Shown: piece by piece, positions 35,246 through 44,514 of the stretch
Layout: each line of letters opens with the position of its first letter
Numbering within the stretch: the first letter of the stretch is position 1
Assembly (NCBI RefSeq): GCF_023264675.1
Contig: NZ_JAHFVG010000002.1
Span: 124,001 to 188,000 of the forward strand
Length of the DNA: 64,000 nt
Direction: 5' to 3'
DNA from: Rhodococcus sp. (in: high G+C Gram-positive bacteria)
GTDB lineage: Bacteria > Actinomycetota > Actinomycetes > Mycobacteriales > Mycobacteriaceae
Made by a program: the position numbers and the translations under genes
Notes under the pieces: generated by a model
What the model saw: only the letters and a program-made list of their open reading frames with translations
Told to the model about the DNA's origin: nothing
Databases searched by the model: none

Positions 35246-35428
35246 ATGGCTGATTACAGAGTGCTCGACCCGACCGGCGACGTCGTCGCGACCAAGGACA
35301 TCGCAAGCGCCGAGGACGCGCATGCGTGGTTCATCGATACCAAGGCCGACAACAGCGAACTGGGGTGGCGGCTCGAGGTAGACCACGACGGCGAATGGGC
35401 CTTCGTGGACGACACCGAAGGAAGTTAG
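35246..35428 (+). CDS. Small conserved hypothetical protein
   Basis: A 60-residue acidic protein (MADYRVLDPTGDVVATKD, then DAHAWFIDTKADNSELGW and DHDGEWAFVDDTEGS), with alternating strands and helix and no recognised motif. It is divergent from glgX, 73 bp away, and overlaps the end of the convergent acetyltransferase by 4 bp. Regular codon usage supports it being real. No function is proposed. Confidence 0.6.
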   Translation: MADYRVLDPTGDVVATKDIASAEDAHAWFIDTKADNSELGWRLEVDHDGEWAFVDDTEGS

Positions 35429-35913
35429 ACCGTGTCTCGTTGGTTTCGCACGAGCGGAACCAACGGGACACCGTTGTCCAGACGCTCGTCACCGCACTGC
35501 ACGAAGCCGTGGCGGGTGTACATCTCCACGAGATAGCTCGGCGAGTCGATCCGGCACACCGCCGAACCGATGTCGGCCAGAGCTGCCTGCAGCAATCGGG
35601 TCGTGTGACCGTGGCCACGCTCGGACCTGCGGGTACACAGGTGGCCCAGTCGAAACTCGGTCGCGACCTCGTTGGTCTCTTCCAGTAGACGTACCGTTCC
35701 GATGACGTCTCCCTCACGCTCGAGCCAAAAGTGCCGCGTTCTTGGAAGAAGATCGAATCCGTCCAGTTCGGGGTAGAAATACGCCTGCTCCACCACGAAC
35801 ACTTCCACTCGTAGCTTCAACACTGCATAGAGTTGTCCGACGGTCAGGTCCTGCGCCCAAGATCTGACCAGTGCCGGGAGACGGTCGGTCGAAAGAGTTG
35901 CCGACGCAGTCAT
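35425..35913 (-). CDS. ElaA-type GNAT N-acetyltransferase
   Basis: A 162-residue GNAT-fold acetyltransferase of the ElaA group. It has the family opening LYAVLKLRVEVFVVEQ with YPELDGFD, then FRLGHLCTRRSERGHGHTTRLL as the acetyl-CoA-binding segment (R-x-x-G-x-G/H variant), and a terminal YTRHGFVQCG. Substrate unknown. It stands alone and is convergent with the small upstream gene. Confidence 0.82.
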   Translation of the reverse strand: MTASATLSTDRLPALVRSWAQDLTVGQLYAVLKLRVEVFVVEQAYFYPELDGFDLLPRTRHFWLEREGDVIGTVRLLEETNEVATEFRLGHLCTRRSERGHGHTTRLLQAALADIGSAVCRIDSPSYLVEMYTRHGFVQCGDERLDNGVPLVPLVRNQRDTV

Positions 35914-36002
35914 GTGACCCCTTCGTTCGTCGATCGGTAATCGGTTCGACTACGTGGGTTACCCATTGTCGCGGAAACTAGTCGTGAGAGTTCATGCGGC
36001 GT

Positions 36003-36839
36003 TCATCTCACTACTCGAATGGTGCCGTCGGGGCTGCGTTCGATCAGTGAACGCCGTTCGAACTCCGCAAGCCACCCTTCCATCGGCCACCGGTGCCAGC
36101 GCGAGAAGAACACGGTGGAGTTGCGAACGATATCTTCCAGCCGCTCGACCGGCGGCGACGACACCGGGTGGTGCTGGTGGTAGGCATCGGCGCCGCCGAT
36201 CCACCTGATCCCTACCCCCGCGGCACGTGCCGACGCCGCAAAATCGGTGTCCTCGCCCCCGTAGCCCACATATCCTTCGTGGAACCCTCCGATTCGGTGC
36301 CACGTGTCCGGCGTGAGCGCGAAGGACAACGACCAGAACAAGTCGTAGTCGGTGCCTGCCGTCACGACGTCGGCAGGCGGCGCAGGCCGGGCAGGGTGTG
36401 GGCTGGTCCGGGTGATCAACTCCGCCGCACTCCACCCTGTCGGGTTCGGTGGTAGGTAGGTCACCGGCCCGCACAGCAGGGCGTCGCGATGATGTTCGTT
36501 CGATGCCGCGGCGGCATATCGGCCGATCAAGTCGGCACCGGGTATGCAGTCCACGTCGAGAAAAATGATCAGATCAGCGCCGGCTGCCATAGCCGATCGC
36601 GCCCCGTGATTGCGGGCACGGGCAAGGGGAAGCGGTGAGGCTGCATCCAATTCGACCACCGTTGCGTCACTGTTCGCTGCGTCGACGACGGCCGAGATGC
36701 TGTCGTCTCCCATGGACACGACAATGTGGCGCGACGGCGCGACGGAGGACTCGGCGAGTCCGCGCAACTGGGCCGTCAGATGCGCGTGTCGTCCGGCGAC
36801 GACCGTCACCACCACGATGGCGAATGGAATGGTGCTCAT
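36003..36839 (-). CDS. Family 2 glycosyltransferase
   Basis: A 278-residue GT2 (GT-A fold) enzyme. It has AIVVVTVVAGR, the DxD motif in IIFLDVDCIPGADLI, and the galactosyltransferase-type C-terminal motif VGYGGEDTDFA. ATG 36839 overlaps the upstream glycosyltransferase stop (ATGA), so it is the last gene of a four-gene coupled operon. The same GYGGED motif occurs in the GT2 at 42078, suggesting related acceptor chemistry in one glycan. Donor and acceptor are unknown. Confidence 0.85.
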   Translation of the reverse strand: MSTIPFAIVVVTVVAGRHAHLTAQLRGLAESSVAPSRHIVVSMGDDSISAVVDAANSDATVVELDAASPLPLARARNHGARSAMAAGADLIIFLDVDCIPGADLIGRYAAAASNEHHRDALLCGPVTYLPPNPTGWSAAELITRTSPHPARPAPPADVVTAGTDYDLFWSLSFALTPDTWHRIGGFHEGYVGYGGEDTDFAASARAAGVGIRWIGGADAYHQHHPVSSPPVERLEDIVRNSTVFFSRWHRWPMEGWLAEFERRSLIERSPDGTIRVVR

Positions 36840-37837
36840 CGGGGAGCGGTCCTTCGGTCGGCGATACCGTCGAGGATTTCTGCAGCACGAGCGGCAGCGC
36901 CTGGTTGGCGGAGCTGTGTCCACGCGTCGACGTCGAGTCCGGTGGCCGCATCCAATAACTTCGGCCACTCGTCGGGTTGCGGCCAACCTGAGACGACCAC
37001 TGCGGCACCGGCTCGTTCGAGCGAGTGCGCAGTTTCGTCCTGCTCGGCGAACGGACGCGGGTGAGGAATGACGATGGCCGAAACTCGCGCCGCGGTGATG
37101 TCGGCGATGGAGTTCTGCCCGGCATGCGTGACGACGACTGCTGCCGAACACAGCAGGGGCCAGACGTCGCTTACCCAGGAAGCGCGGTCGATACCGGCCG
37201 CAGTCCACCGGTAGTCGGGATTTGCGTCGGCTGCTCGCGCGACGTCGGTTGTGGCAAAGGATGTTCCACCGGCTCCACCGAGAACGACTACGTGATCGGC
37301 GTCGGGGGCCGTCGTCCGAAGTCGCCCGTCGAACCGACTGATCACGCCCACGTAGGTCGTCGACTCGGCGTACGGATGCAACCATGCCGGGTCGTAGACG
37401 GACTGCGACCACGGCGCGATGATTCGCGAGGCGATACGGTAGGCCGTCGTGTGAGGTTCGTCGTCGCGCACGCCCGGCATTGCCATGACGACGACGTCGA
37501 CTCCGAGGAGACGGACGAAGAGCGCGACTTCGGCCGATACGTCCACGACGACAACCTGTGGTCGCGCGGTCTCCACCCAGCGCGCGATGGCGGCCATCCT
37601 GGCAGTGAGCCCGGCGACGCCGGTGGGGGCCCAGTGAGCCGTGCCGCTCATGGTCGGATCGGTGTAGTCGTTCTCGTCGTCGTCGACATCGAGGGGGAGA
37701 TCGAGCCACTCGACGTCGCAGTCGTCAGGCCGCGGCCGCGAAGACAGTATGGTGACCGGGTTGTGCAGTGCTGCTGCAATCGACGTGGCGCGGGTGACAT
37801 GACCCGATCCGTGATGATGGGCGTAGTACCCGATCAT
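36836..37837 (-). CDS. GT-B glycosyltransferase (MGT/GT28-like)
   Basis: A 333-residue GT-B protein starting MIGYYAHHHGSGHVTRA, a glycine/histidine opening typical of GT1/GT28-like enzymes. The C-terminal donor-binding part has VVLGGAGGTSF and VVVTHAGQNSIADITAARVSAIVIPHPRPFAEQ, which is the nucleotide-sugar site. The start at 37837 overlaps the upstream gene by ATGA. It probably transfers a sugar onto a lipid-linked or small acceptor; this is not determined. Confidence 0.8.
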   Translation of the reverse strand: MIGYYAHHHGSGHVTRATSIAAALHNPVTILSSRPRPDDCDVEWLDLPLDVDDDENDYTDPTMSGTAHWAPTGVAGLTARMAAIARWVETARPQVVVVDVSAEVALFVRLLGVDVVVMAMPGVRDDEPHTTAYRIASRIIAPWSQSVYDPAWLHPYAESTTYVGVISRFDGRLRTTAPDADHVVVLGGAGGTSFATTDVARAADANPDYRWTAAGIDRASWVSDVWPLLCSAAVVVTHAGQNSIADITAARVSAIVIPHPRPFAEQDETAHSLERAGAAVVVSGWPQPDEWPKLLDAATGLDVDAWTQLRQPGAAARAAEILDGIADRRTAPR

Positions 37838-38913
37838 GCGGCAGAGGCTCCGATCATGTTGTGGTACAAGCCTTCGTACTGTTCCACCATGCGTACCTCG
37901 GAGCAGACGGCCGCTGCGCGTGCTCGTGCGTCGACTCTGGACAATCCCGCCGCCTCGACGAGAGCGCGAGCGAGATCCTCGACCGAGTCCGGGTCGGCGA
38001 GTCGTCCGGATCGCCGGTCGAGGATCTCCGGGATTCCCCCTCGCTCGAACGCGGCCACGGGCGTCCCACAGGCAAGGGCCTCGGCGACGACGAGGCCGTA
38101 CGGTTCCTCCCACACCGGCGTCACCAGGGCGACGTCGGCGGATCCGACCACCGCAGCGAGATCACGCTGGTCGAGATGTCCCACGTAGGTGATGTCGCCG
38201 CCGAGTCTTGTGACCACTTCGTTCTCGAAGTACTCCGTGTTCGACGGCGGCCCGGCGAGCGTGAGCGGCAGACCGGCGCGACGGGCGGCATCGATTGCCA
38301 GGTGAGGTCCTTTTTCCGGGACCATTCGCCCCGACCAGACTGCACCGTGCCCCCCAGGGCCGGTAGGCCACCGATCGAGCGAAATTCCGTTGGGAACCAC
38401 GTTGATATTCCCGATCACCGGACTCCACTGGTGCGCTGCATGTCTGCTCACCGCGACGAATTCCGATGCTGCACTGTGCGACACGGAGATCGCCGACTCC
38501 AGCCACGCGAACGGGGGCGTGTGCAGCGTCGTCAACATGGGCGTCTTCACCGTGCGAGACATCGCGATCGGAAGATAGTGCAGGCTGTGATTGTGGATGA
38601 CGTCGAAGGCATCCGTCAGTTCGGATCCGAGCGACATCATCAACGAAAGGTATGCATGATGTTCGCTCACGGCGAGGGCAGGCGTGGTGATGTCCGCCTT
38701 GGAGATCTCGCTCAACTCGAGCCGGGAGACCGTCAGAGCGGCGTCGGCGACGCCCAGATCGGACCCTTCGGCGGCAAACAGCGTCACGGTGTGCCCACGC
38801 GCGGTCAGTGCGCGAGCCAACTGCCAGATGTGGGCTTCCATACCGCCCGCGAACGGTTCGGCGATGGGGAAGTTCGAGGAACCGAGAAGTGCGATGCGCA
38901 GCGGACCGGTCAT
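37834..38913 (-). CDS. Family 4 glycosyltransferase
   Basis: A 359-residue GT4 enzyme (retaining GT-B). The N-terminal IALLGSSNFPIAEPFAGGMEAHIWQLARALTARGH and the C-terminal EPYGLVVAEALACGTPVAAFERGGIPEIL form a complete E-x7-E donor site; AVWSGRMVPEKGPHLAIDAA is the hinge. The start at 38913 overlaps the stop of the upstream glycosyltransferase (ATGA). Third step of the minus-strand operon by order, not by proven chemistry. Confidence 0.87.
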   Translation of the reverse strand: MTGPLRIALLGSSNFPIAEPFAGGMEAHIWQLARALTARGHTVTLFAAEGSDLGVADAALTVSRLELSEISKADITTPALAVSEHHAYLSLMMSLGSELTDAFDVIHNHSLHYLPIAMSRTVKTPMLTTLHTPPFAWLESAISVSHSAASEFVAVSRHAAHQWSPVIGNINVVPNGISLDRWPTGPGGHGAVWSGRMVPEKGPHLAIDAARRAGLPLTLAGPPSNTEYFENEVVTRLGGDITYVGHLDQRDLAAVVGSADVALVTPVWEEPYGLVVAEALACGTPVAAFERGGIPEILDRRSGRLADPDSVEDLARALVEAAGLSRVDARARAAAVCSEVRMVEQYEGLYHNMIGASAA

Positions 38914-39998
38914 CGATCGACTCCGGCATGGGAGAGTGCACGAGTGCGTGCTCGCGAATAGATCTCGTCGTGCCGTCGAGCAATGAGCAATCGTTCGTGT
39001 TTCCGCGATTGCGCGCTGACGGTCGCTGTGTCGAACCGTGTCTCGTAGCACCGGCGAATCGCGTCGCTCAGACTGTCGGGATCGAATCTTCCGATTCCGA
39101 AACCAAATGTCTCACAGTTCTTTTGCTCGGAGAAGTAACCGCAGTCCGGGACTATCGCACGTGCTCCGAGATCATGGCAGGCTTCCAGCCAACCCGAGTG
39201 AGTGCCGTACCGATACGGCAGGATCGATACATCGATCTCGGTCAGGTACTGCCACAGTTGGGCGTCGTCGAAACGCGGATGTACTCGTACGTCGACAGCG
39301 GCGGAGCGGTACTTCAGAAGCGCGCGGCCCGTCGCGGCGGCGTCGGAAAGCGGTTGATCGAACACCGTCGAGTCGACATCGATTCGCACCGCGGCATGCG
39401 GAAGCGACGACGCCGTTTCGATCACGGTGTCCATGAGGGCAAGCGGATCCAGATTGGCCCGCAGACTCTTCGCATGGATGGCGACGACGAAAGCGGATTT
39501 CGGCTCTCGCGAGCACCCGATGTACTGCAGAGGTGCGACGTGAGGATGCGGAATCACCGTCGCATCGACGCCCCAGCGGCCGTTCAATTCAGCAGCAGCA
39601 CCCGGCGTGAGTGTGACGAGTTCGGCTGCGGCGCGGACGAGTACGTCGAGTTGCTCGGTGTGCCGAGTGTTGTCTTCGAAATGTGGGTTGTGAAGGTCGT
39701 GCACGGTGAAGACCAGCGGAGTGGCAGTGGCGCGCAGCACATCGGCCACTCGTTCGAGTTGATCGACGGGCAGAGAGTCGAAACCGAAATGCAGGTGGAG
39801 CAGGTCGATGTCCGCGACGTGCGCTTCGAGCCACGTCGGGTCCAACCAGCGCGGCGGCCACCACTGTGCGGTCCCCTCCGCCCCTGGCGGGATGGGATCG
39901 GGAAGCCGCCGGACGGTTCCGGGCTCGTCGACGGCGTCGAGATGCGACACGTACGCGTGGGCTGTCGGGACAGAGCCGATTATTGCGGGTGTGATCAA
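38910..39998 (-). CDS. Glycosyltransferase, first gene of minus-strand operon
   Basis: A 362-residue GT-B-like protein (TPAIIGSVPTAHAYVSHLDA, DIDLLHLHFGFDSLPVDQL, and the C-terminal YRYGTHSGWLEACHDLGARAIVPDCGYFSEQ). The only ATG in frame would overlap the divergent gene, so TTG 39998 with AGAGG upstream is my start; this is uncertain. It heads the four-glycosyltransferase operon and is divergent from the WcbI-type gene, separated by 83 bp. Confidence 0.75.
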   Translation of the reverse strand: MITPAIIGSVPTAHAYVSHLDAVDEPGTVRRLPDPIPPGAEGTAQWWPPRWLDPTWLEAHVADIDLLHLHFGFDSLPVDQLERVADVLRATATPLVFTVHDLHNPHFEDNTRHTEQLDVLVRAAAELVTLTPGAAAELNGRWGVDATVIPHPHVAPLQYIGCSREPKSAFVVAIHAKSLRANLDPLALMDTVIETASSLPHAAVRIDVDSTVFDQPLSDAAATGRALLKYRSAAVDVRVHPRFDDAQLWQYLTEIDVSILPYRYGTHSGWLEACHDLGARAIVPDCGYFSEQKNCETFGFGIGRFDPDSLSDAIRRCYETRFDTATVSAQSRKHERLLIARRHDEIYSRARTRALSHAGVDR

Positions 39999-40081
39999 GT
40001 TGGAGGGTTCCTCTTGGACAGATCGGATATACGGGGTGTGGCTGACCCGGCCCGGCTGCTCGAGAGGGAGTGTTCGAAACG

Positions 40082-41068
40082 ATGACGACAACCGAATACT
40101 ACCGTGGACGCGGAACCGCTGCGTCCGGTGCGTGCCACGAGGTCGACGGCCGAACTCGTCATTACGGCGAGTTCTACCACGTGGCGGAACCACCTGTCAC
40201 GGACCATCGACCGGTCCTGCTCGTCTGGGGAAACTGCCAGGCCGAGGCCCTGCGTATCGTGCTGTCGAGCTCTCCCGATGCGCCGTACCGGACGGTGAGG
40301 GTACCGCCGGTCCACGAACTGACACTCGCGGACATGCCCTTCGTCGAGGCGATCGCCTGCTCGGCGGCCGTACTCGTCTCACAGCCTGTGCGCAGCGGGT
40401 ATCGAGGTCTTCCCATCGGAACCGCCGACGTGCGCGCCCTGCCGACGGGGCCGTCGACAACCATTCTCTGGCCGGTGATTCGCTACGGCGGACTGTTTCC
40501 GTTCCAGGTGATCGTGCGGCACCCGGACAACCCGGCAGCGGTGCCACCCGGAGTGCCGTACCACGATCTCCGCACTGTGCGCAGCGTGCACGGTGGCGTC
40601 ATCCGATTCGACGACTGGGACGTGGAGATCAGTGAGGAGCGTCTGCGCGCGGCGGCCGACTGGAGTGTGGACCAGCTACGGCGCCGCGAAATGCGGGACT
40701 GCGACATCGGCATCTCCGATGTTCTTCTCGCACTCGGGGAGCGAGCGGCTCACACGATCAATCACCCCGGAAACGACGTGCTGGTCGAATTGGGTGAGCG
40801 GATACTGACGGCGCTCGGGGCCGGCGGACCCACCGACCCCGATCGGGAGTTGCTGGGGAATATTCGAGCTCCGTTGGAGAAGCGAGTGGTCCATGCTCTC
40901 GGTGTCGACGCGCAGGCTCGGGACGTCTGGACCGTCGACGGCAACTCGATCGGGCAGGAGGAGATTCATGCTGTCCAATCACGCTGGTATGTCGACCATC
41001 CCGAGTTCGTCTCCGCCGCTCTGGGGCGATATGGCGAGCTCCTCGACATTCTGGGCTTGACCGGATGA
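40082..41068 (+). CDS. WcbI-type polysaccharide biosynthesis protein
   Basis: A 328-residue protein whose N-terminal half carries the WcbI signature: VLLVWGNCQAEALRIVL, with the conserved GNCQ, then VSQPVRSGYRG and FPFQVIVRHPDNP. WcbI-family proteins bind CoA and are thought to acetylate capsular sugars. ATG 40082 has GAGAGGGAG about 12 bp upstream. It overlaps the next glycosyltransferase by 4 bp. The C-terminal half (INHPGNDVLVELGERIL) is family-typical. Confidence 0.8.
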   Translation: MTTTEYYRGRGTAASGACHEVDGRTRHYGEFYHVAEPPVTDHRPVLLVWGNCQAEALRIVLSSSPDAPYRTVRVPPVHELTLADMPFVEAIACSAAVLVSQPVRSGYRGLPIGTADVRALPTGPSTTILWPVIRYGGLFPFQVIVRHPDNPAAVPPGVPYHDLRTVRSVHGGVIRFDDWDVEISEERLRAAADWSVDQLRRREMRDCDIGISDVLLALGERAAHTINHPGNDVLVELGERILTALGAGGPTDPDRELLGNIRAPLEKRVVHALGVDAQARDVWTVDGNSIGQEEIHAVQSRWYVDHPEFVSAALGRYGELLDILGLTG

Positions 41069-42081
41069 ATTCACGTTTCGGCCACCTCGTCGTCGGTCCC
41101 CGAACCCATGGCGTGGTCAGATATGCAGCCTCGGTTCATGCCGCGTCGGCGAAAATCCTCGACCATCATTGCGTCGCGTTCGCCGAAACGCCCCGCGCGG
41201 ACGTCCTCGGTGAGCTGAGCGACTGTGAGTTGGTGCACGTTCACGTCAGCGACAGACTCTTCGGCCGGACACCGGCGAGTGCCGCCGACGAGCTTCGGGC
41301 GATGGTCGGTCGGCTCGGCAGGCCCGTGTCCGTGACGCTGCACGATCTGCCACAGACTTCCGACGGCCAGGCGATGGCATCGAGAATCGCGTTCTATCGC
41401 GATGTCGCCGAGCGTGCTGCGGGCCTGGTCGTGTCGAGCAGGCACGAGGCAGCGCTGTTCAGAGAACACATCTCTCGTGAGATCGAGCCTCAGGTGATTC
41501 CACTGATGATCGAGGATCATCTCGGCACTCGTCGCGTCACGGCGACGACGGCCGATGCGACGGTCGGGGTGCTCGGATTTCTCTACCCGGGCAAAGGCCA
41601 CATCGAGGTACTGAACGCGATGGCGGGACTCCCGGGAGAAGTCGGGTTCGTCGTTCTCGGCGCGCCGTCGGCCGGTCACGACTATCTGGTGGACGAATTG
41701 CGTTCTGTCGCCGAGCAGGACAGCCGATCGTTCGAGATCACGGGATTCCTCGACGACGACGATCTGCACCGACGAGCAGCGGGCATCACCGTCCCCGTCG
41801 CGTATCACCGCCACCTGTCCGCCTCCGGCTCCATCAACACCTGGATCGCCCTCGGGCGCGCGCCTCTCGTACCGCGGGGCACGTACACCGACGAACTGAA
41901 CTCGCGGTCACCGGGCGCTCTGAACATGCACGCCGAGGGAGACTCCGCTCTGCGGCAGGCGATCTCGGACGCCGTTGCCGACCCGACGCGCACCTGGATA
42001 GAGCCGTCCGTGTCGACGGGACCGGCGCCCTCGGACGTAGCACGGATGCACGACGATCTCTTTCGCCGGTGGGCCCGGTGA
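41065..42081 (+). CDS. Glycosyltransferase (GT4/GT1-like)
   Basis: A 338-residue GT-B-like protein. The pattern includes GVVRYAASVHAAS, LVHVHVSDRLFGR, SVTLHDLPQTSDG, the hinge VGVLGFLYPGKGHIEVLNAMAG, and the C-terminal GSINTWIALGRAPLVPRGTYTDEL, where the usual E-x7-E donor motif is degenerate. It is coupled to the WcbI gene (ATGA) and to the following GT2 (GTGA). Confidence 0.77.
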   Translation: MNSRFGHLVVGPRTHGVVRYAASVHAASAKILDHHCVAFAETPRADVLGELSDCELVHVHVSDRLFGRTPASAADELRAMVGRLGRPVSVTLHDLPQTSDGQAMASRIAFYRDVAERAAGLVVSSRHEAALFREHISREIEPQVIPLMIEDHLGTRRVTATTADATVGVLGFLYPGKGHIEVLNAMAGLPGEVGFVVLGAPSAGHDYLVDELRSVAEQDSRSFEITGFLDDDDLHRRAAGITVPVAYHRHLSASGSINTWIALGRAPLVPRGTYTDELNSRSPGALNMHAEGDSALRQAISDAVADPTRTWIEPSVSTGPAPSDVARMHDDLFRRWAR

Positions 42082-43475
42082 GTGCTGCGTCGGTAGGACT
42101 GCCACCGCGCAGGCTCGACGACGGTCGAATTGTTCTGCCGGACAATCGCTGGGATCTTGCAGGCGAGCCGGAGAACACGCCCACCGTCAGCGTCGTGATC
42201 CCGTATTACGAGCAACCTCGTCAACTCGGGCTGGTGCTCGAGGCCCTGACGGCTCAGGACTATCCGCGTGAACTCCTGGATGTGGTGATTGCCGACGACG
42301 GTTCCGCGGCACCGCCCGTCGTCGATCGGTGGATGTCTCACCTCTCGATCACCACTGTGCGCCAGGAGAACCTGGGTTTTCGAGCTGCAGCGGCCCGGAA
42401 TCTGGGGGCGGGGCACTCGACTGGATCCGTTCTGTGCTTTCTCGACGCGGACACCGTTCCGGCTCCGGACTATGTTCGACGTGCTGTCCGGCTGCCGTCC
42501 GTGGCGCCGGACGTGATGGTGGTAGGGCGTCGTAAGCACGCCGATCTGTCGTCTCTCGATCCGCGCACCGTGGCGTCGTGGATCGGGGACAATTCGCTGC
42601 GGGCGGGTGTCCACACGGACGAACCCCGGTGGCTGGTGGACGGGTACCAGCGAACCGCTGATCTGCTGGAACCGGGGTGGGACGGCTACAAGTACATGAT
42701 CAGCGCCGTATTGACCTGTAGCCGAGAACTTTTCGACGATGTCGGGGGATTCGACTCGGCATTCGTCGGCTATGGAGGAGAGGATTGGGAGTTTGCCAAT
42801 CGCGCGTTCATGATGGGTGCAGTGTTTGCTCACGAGCCGGACGCGCTCGCCTGGCACGACGGCCCGGATTGGGGACAGCGATCCGTGGTCGACCGTGTGG
42901 CGGACAAGAATGCGGAAGCCTTGACACTGGCCCCGCTGATCACCGATCCCCGTGCCCGCACAACCGGACTGCGCTACTGGATCCCGGACTTCGTTGTACT
43001 CGTCGATGTTCGTGGCCACACGGCCGCGTCGCTGTCCTTGACGATCGGAGGCGTGGTTGCAGCGGGTGACAGTGCAGTCTGGCTGGTAGGTGACGACTCC
43101 GGTGATCTGTATCGCGAACTGCGGATCGATGATTCGCGTGTTCGCTCGGGATCGCCCGAGCGCGCGATCCTGTCGAGATGCCGATTCGTCGTCGAAGTGT
43201 CCGGGCGAGTTCGATTTTCGCCCGATGCGCTCGGTCGTCTTGCCGATGCCGTCGGTCCTGGCCGGGTGGGCGAAGTCCATGTCGATTTCGATGCCGCCGA
43301 TTGCGGATCGTTGAACCTCCAGTCGTCCAGAGCAATTCACCGTGCACGGCGATGGTTCGGTACGGCGGGGGTATCCGAGCGGGCGATGCGTGAGGATCTG
43401 TTCGGATCCTCGCGCATCGCGGCGGCCGAAGCAGGGGTCAGCATCGAGACGGAGGAACCGTGGCTGTCCTGGTAG
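42078..43475 (+). CDS. Family 2 glycosyltransferase with unrecognised C-terminal domain
   Basis: A 465-residue protein. Residues ~35-290 are a GT2/chondroitin-polymerase-like domain: VSVVIPYYEQPRQLGLVLEAL, the DxD in VLCFLDADTVPAPDYV, and FVGYGGEDWEFANRA. The last ~170 residues (from IPDFVVLVDVRGHTA) are not recognised and may bind the polymer or a partner. GTG 42078, overlapping the previous stop, is preferred to GTG 42069. The 43488 gene is convergent, 12 bp away. Confidence 0.84.
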   Translation: MSAASVGLPPRRLDDGRIVLPDNRWDLAGEPENTPTVSVVIPYYEQPRQLGLVLEALTAQDYPRELLDVVIADDGSAAPPVVDRWMSHLSITTVRQENLGFRAAAARNLGAGHSTGSVLCFLDADTVPAPDYVRRAVRLPSVAPDVMVVGRRKHADLSSLDPRTVASWIGDNSLRAGVHTDEPRWLVDGYQRTADLLEPGWDGYKYMISAVLTCSRELFDDVGGFDSAFVGYGGEDWEFANRAFMMGAVFAHEPDALAWHDGPDWGQRSVVDRVADKNAEALTLAPLITDPRARTTGLRYWIPDFVVLVDVRGHTAASLSLTIGGVVAAGDSAVWLVGDDSGDLYRELRIDDSRVRSGSPERAILSRCRFVVEVSGRVRFSPDALGRLADAVGPGRVGEVHVDFDAADCGSLNLQSSRAIHRARRWFGTAGVSERAMREDLFGSSRIAAAEAGVSIETEEPWLSW

Positions 43476-43487
43476 GTTCCGCTCGGA

Positions 43488-44486
43488 TCAGACTCCGGCA
43501 GCAGCCTTGGCTGCTGTGAGTGTTTCGGCGGCGATCCGGAGGCCCTCGAGGGCGCTGTAGGCGGTGTCTTCGTGTTCGATGTTGACGGCCATGTCGGGGT
43601 CGACTGTGTGCAGTGCTGCGAGAAAGCGGGTCCAGAAGGCGGTGTCGTGGCCGTTGCCGACGGCGACGAAGTCCCAGGCTGAGTCTTCTGGCCATTGGTT
43701 GACGACGTGTGTGCCGCCGAGGCTGGTGGGGTTCTGGTCGGCGGGGATGCGGGTGAAGCGGTCGTCGAGGACGCCGTAGATTTCGCAGTTGGGGTTGATG
43801 CGGGTGTCTTTGGCGGCGGCGTGGAAGACGAGCGGTCCGAGCCATTCGACAGCCTTGACCGGGTCAATGCCCTGCCAGAACAGGTGTGAGGGGTCCATTT
43901 CGGCGCCGACGTTGGTCAGTTCGCCTTTGTCGACGAGCCGTTTCATGGTGGGTGGGTTGAAGACGAGGTTCTGGGGGTGCATTTCGATGGCGACTTTGAC
44001 GCCGTGTTCGCGGGCGAGGGCGTCGATTTCCTTCCAGAACGGGACGGCGATCTGGTCCCACTGGTAGTCGGAGGAGTCGAGGTAGCCCGAGTCCCAGGTG
44101 TTGACGTGCCAGGCGGGCCAGGTGCCGCCGGGGTGGGCGGCGGGAAGGCCGGACATGGTGACGACGCGATCGATGCCGAGCAGTCCGGCGACCTGGATGG
44201 ATTTGCGGAGGTCTTCGGCGTCGTCGGGGCCCACTTCGGGGTCGGGGTGCAGGGGATTGCCGTTGCAGTTGAGGCCGGCGATGGCGACGCCGGTTCCCTC
44301 GAAGACTGCGAGGTAGTCGGCGGGGGTGATGGTGCCGGCGAGGAGGTCGTCGACGGGGATGTGGACGGCGGGTAGGAATCCGCCGGAGTTGATTTCGATG
44401 CCTTCGAGGCCGAGGGAGGCGATGGTGGCGAGAGCTTCGGGGAGGGGTTTGTCGTGCAGGATCGCGTTGTAGACGCCGAGCTTCAT
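43488..44486 (-). CDS. Sugar phosphate isomerase/epimerase (AP endonuclease family 2 fold)
   Basis: A 332-residue TIM-barrel protein of the xylose-isomerase-like family. The metal-binding residues are spread as in this family: GLEGIEINSGG, VAIEMHPQNLVF, NVGAEMDPSHLFW and FHAAAKDTRI. ATG 44486 starts MKLGVYNAIL; the longer frame is shadow. It lies 28 bp downstream of the Gfo/Idh gene and the two should be one operon for catabolism of a sugar or cyclitol, with a divergent LacI regulator. Confidence 0.84.
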   Translation of the reverse strand: MKLGVYNAILHDKPLPEALATIASLGLEGIEINSGGFLPAVHIPVDDLLAGTITPADYLAVFEGTGVAIAGLNCNGNPLHPDPEVGPDDAEDLRKSIQVAGLLGIDRVVTMSGLPAAHPGGTWPAWHVNTWDSGYLDSSDYQWDQIAVPFWKEIDALAREHGVKVAIEMHPQNLVFNPPTMKRLVDKGELTNVGAEMDPSHLFWQGIDPVKAVEWLGPLVFHAAAKDTRINPNCEIYGVLDDRFTRIPADQNPTSLGGTHVVNQWPEDSAWDFVAVGNGHDTAFWTRFLAALHTVDPDMAVNIEHEDTAYSALEGLRIAAETLTAAKAAAGV

Positions 44487-44514
44487 GATGTGATTCCTGT
44501 CGAGTGGGTGTCGG

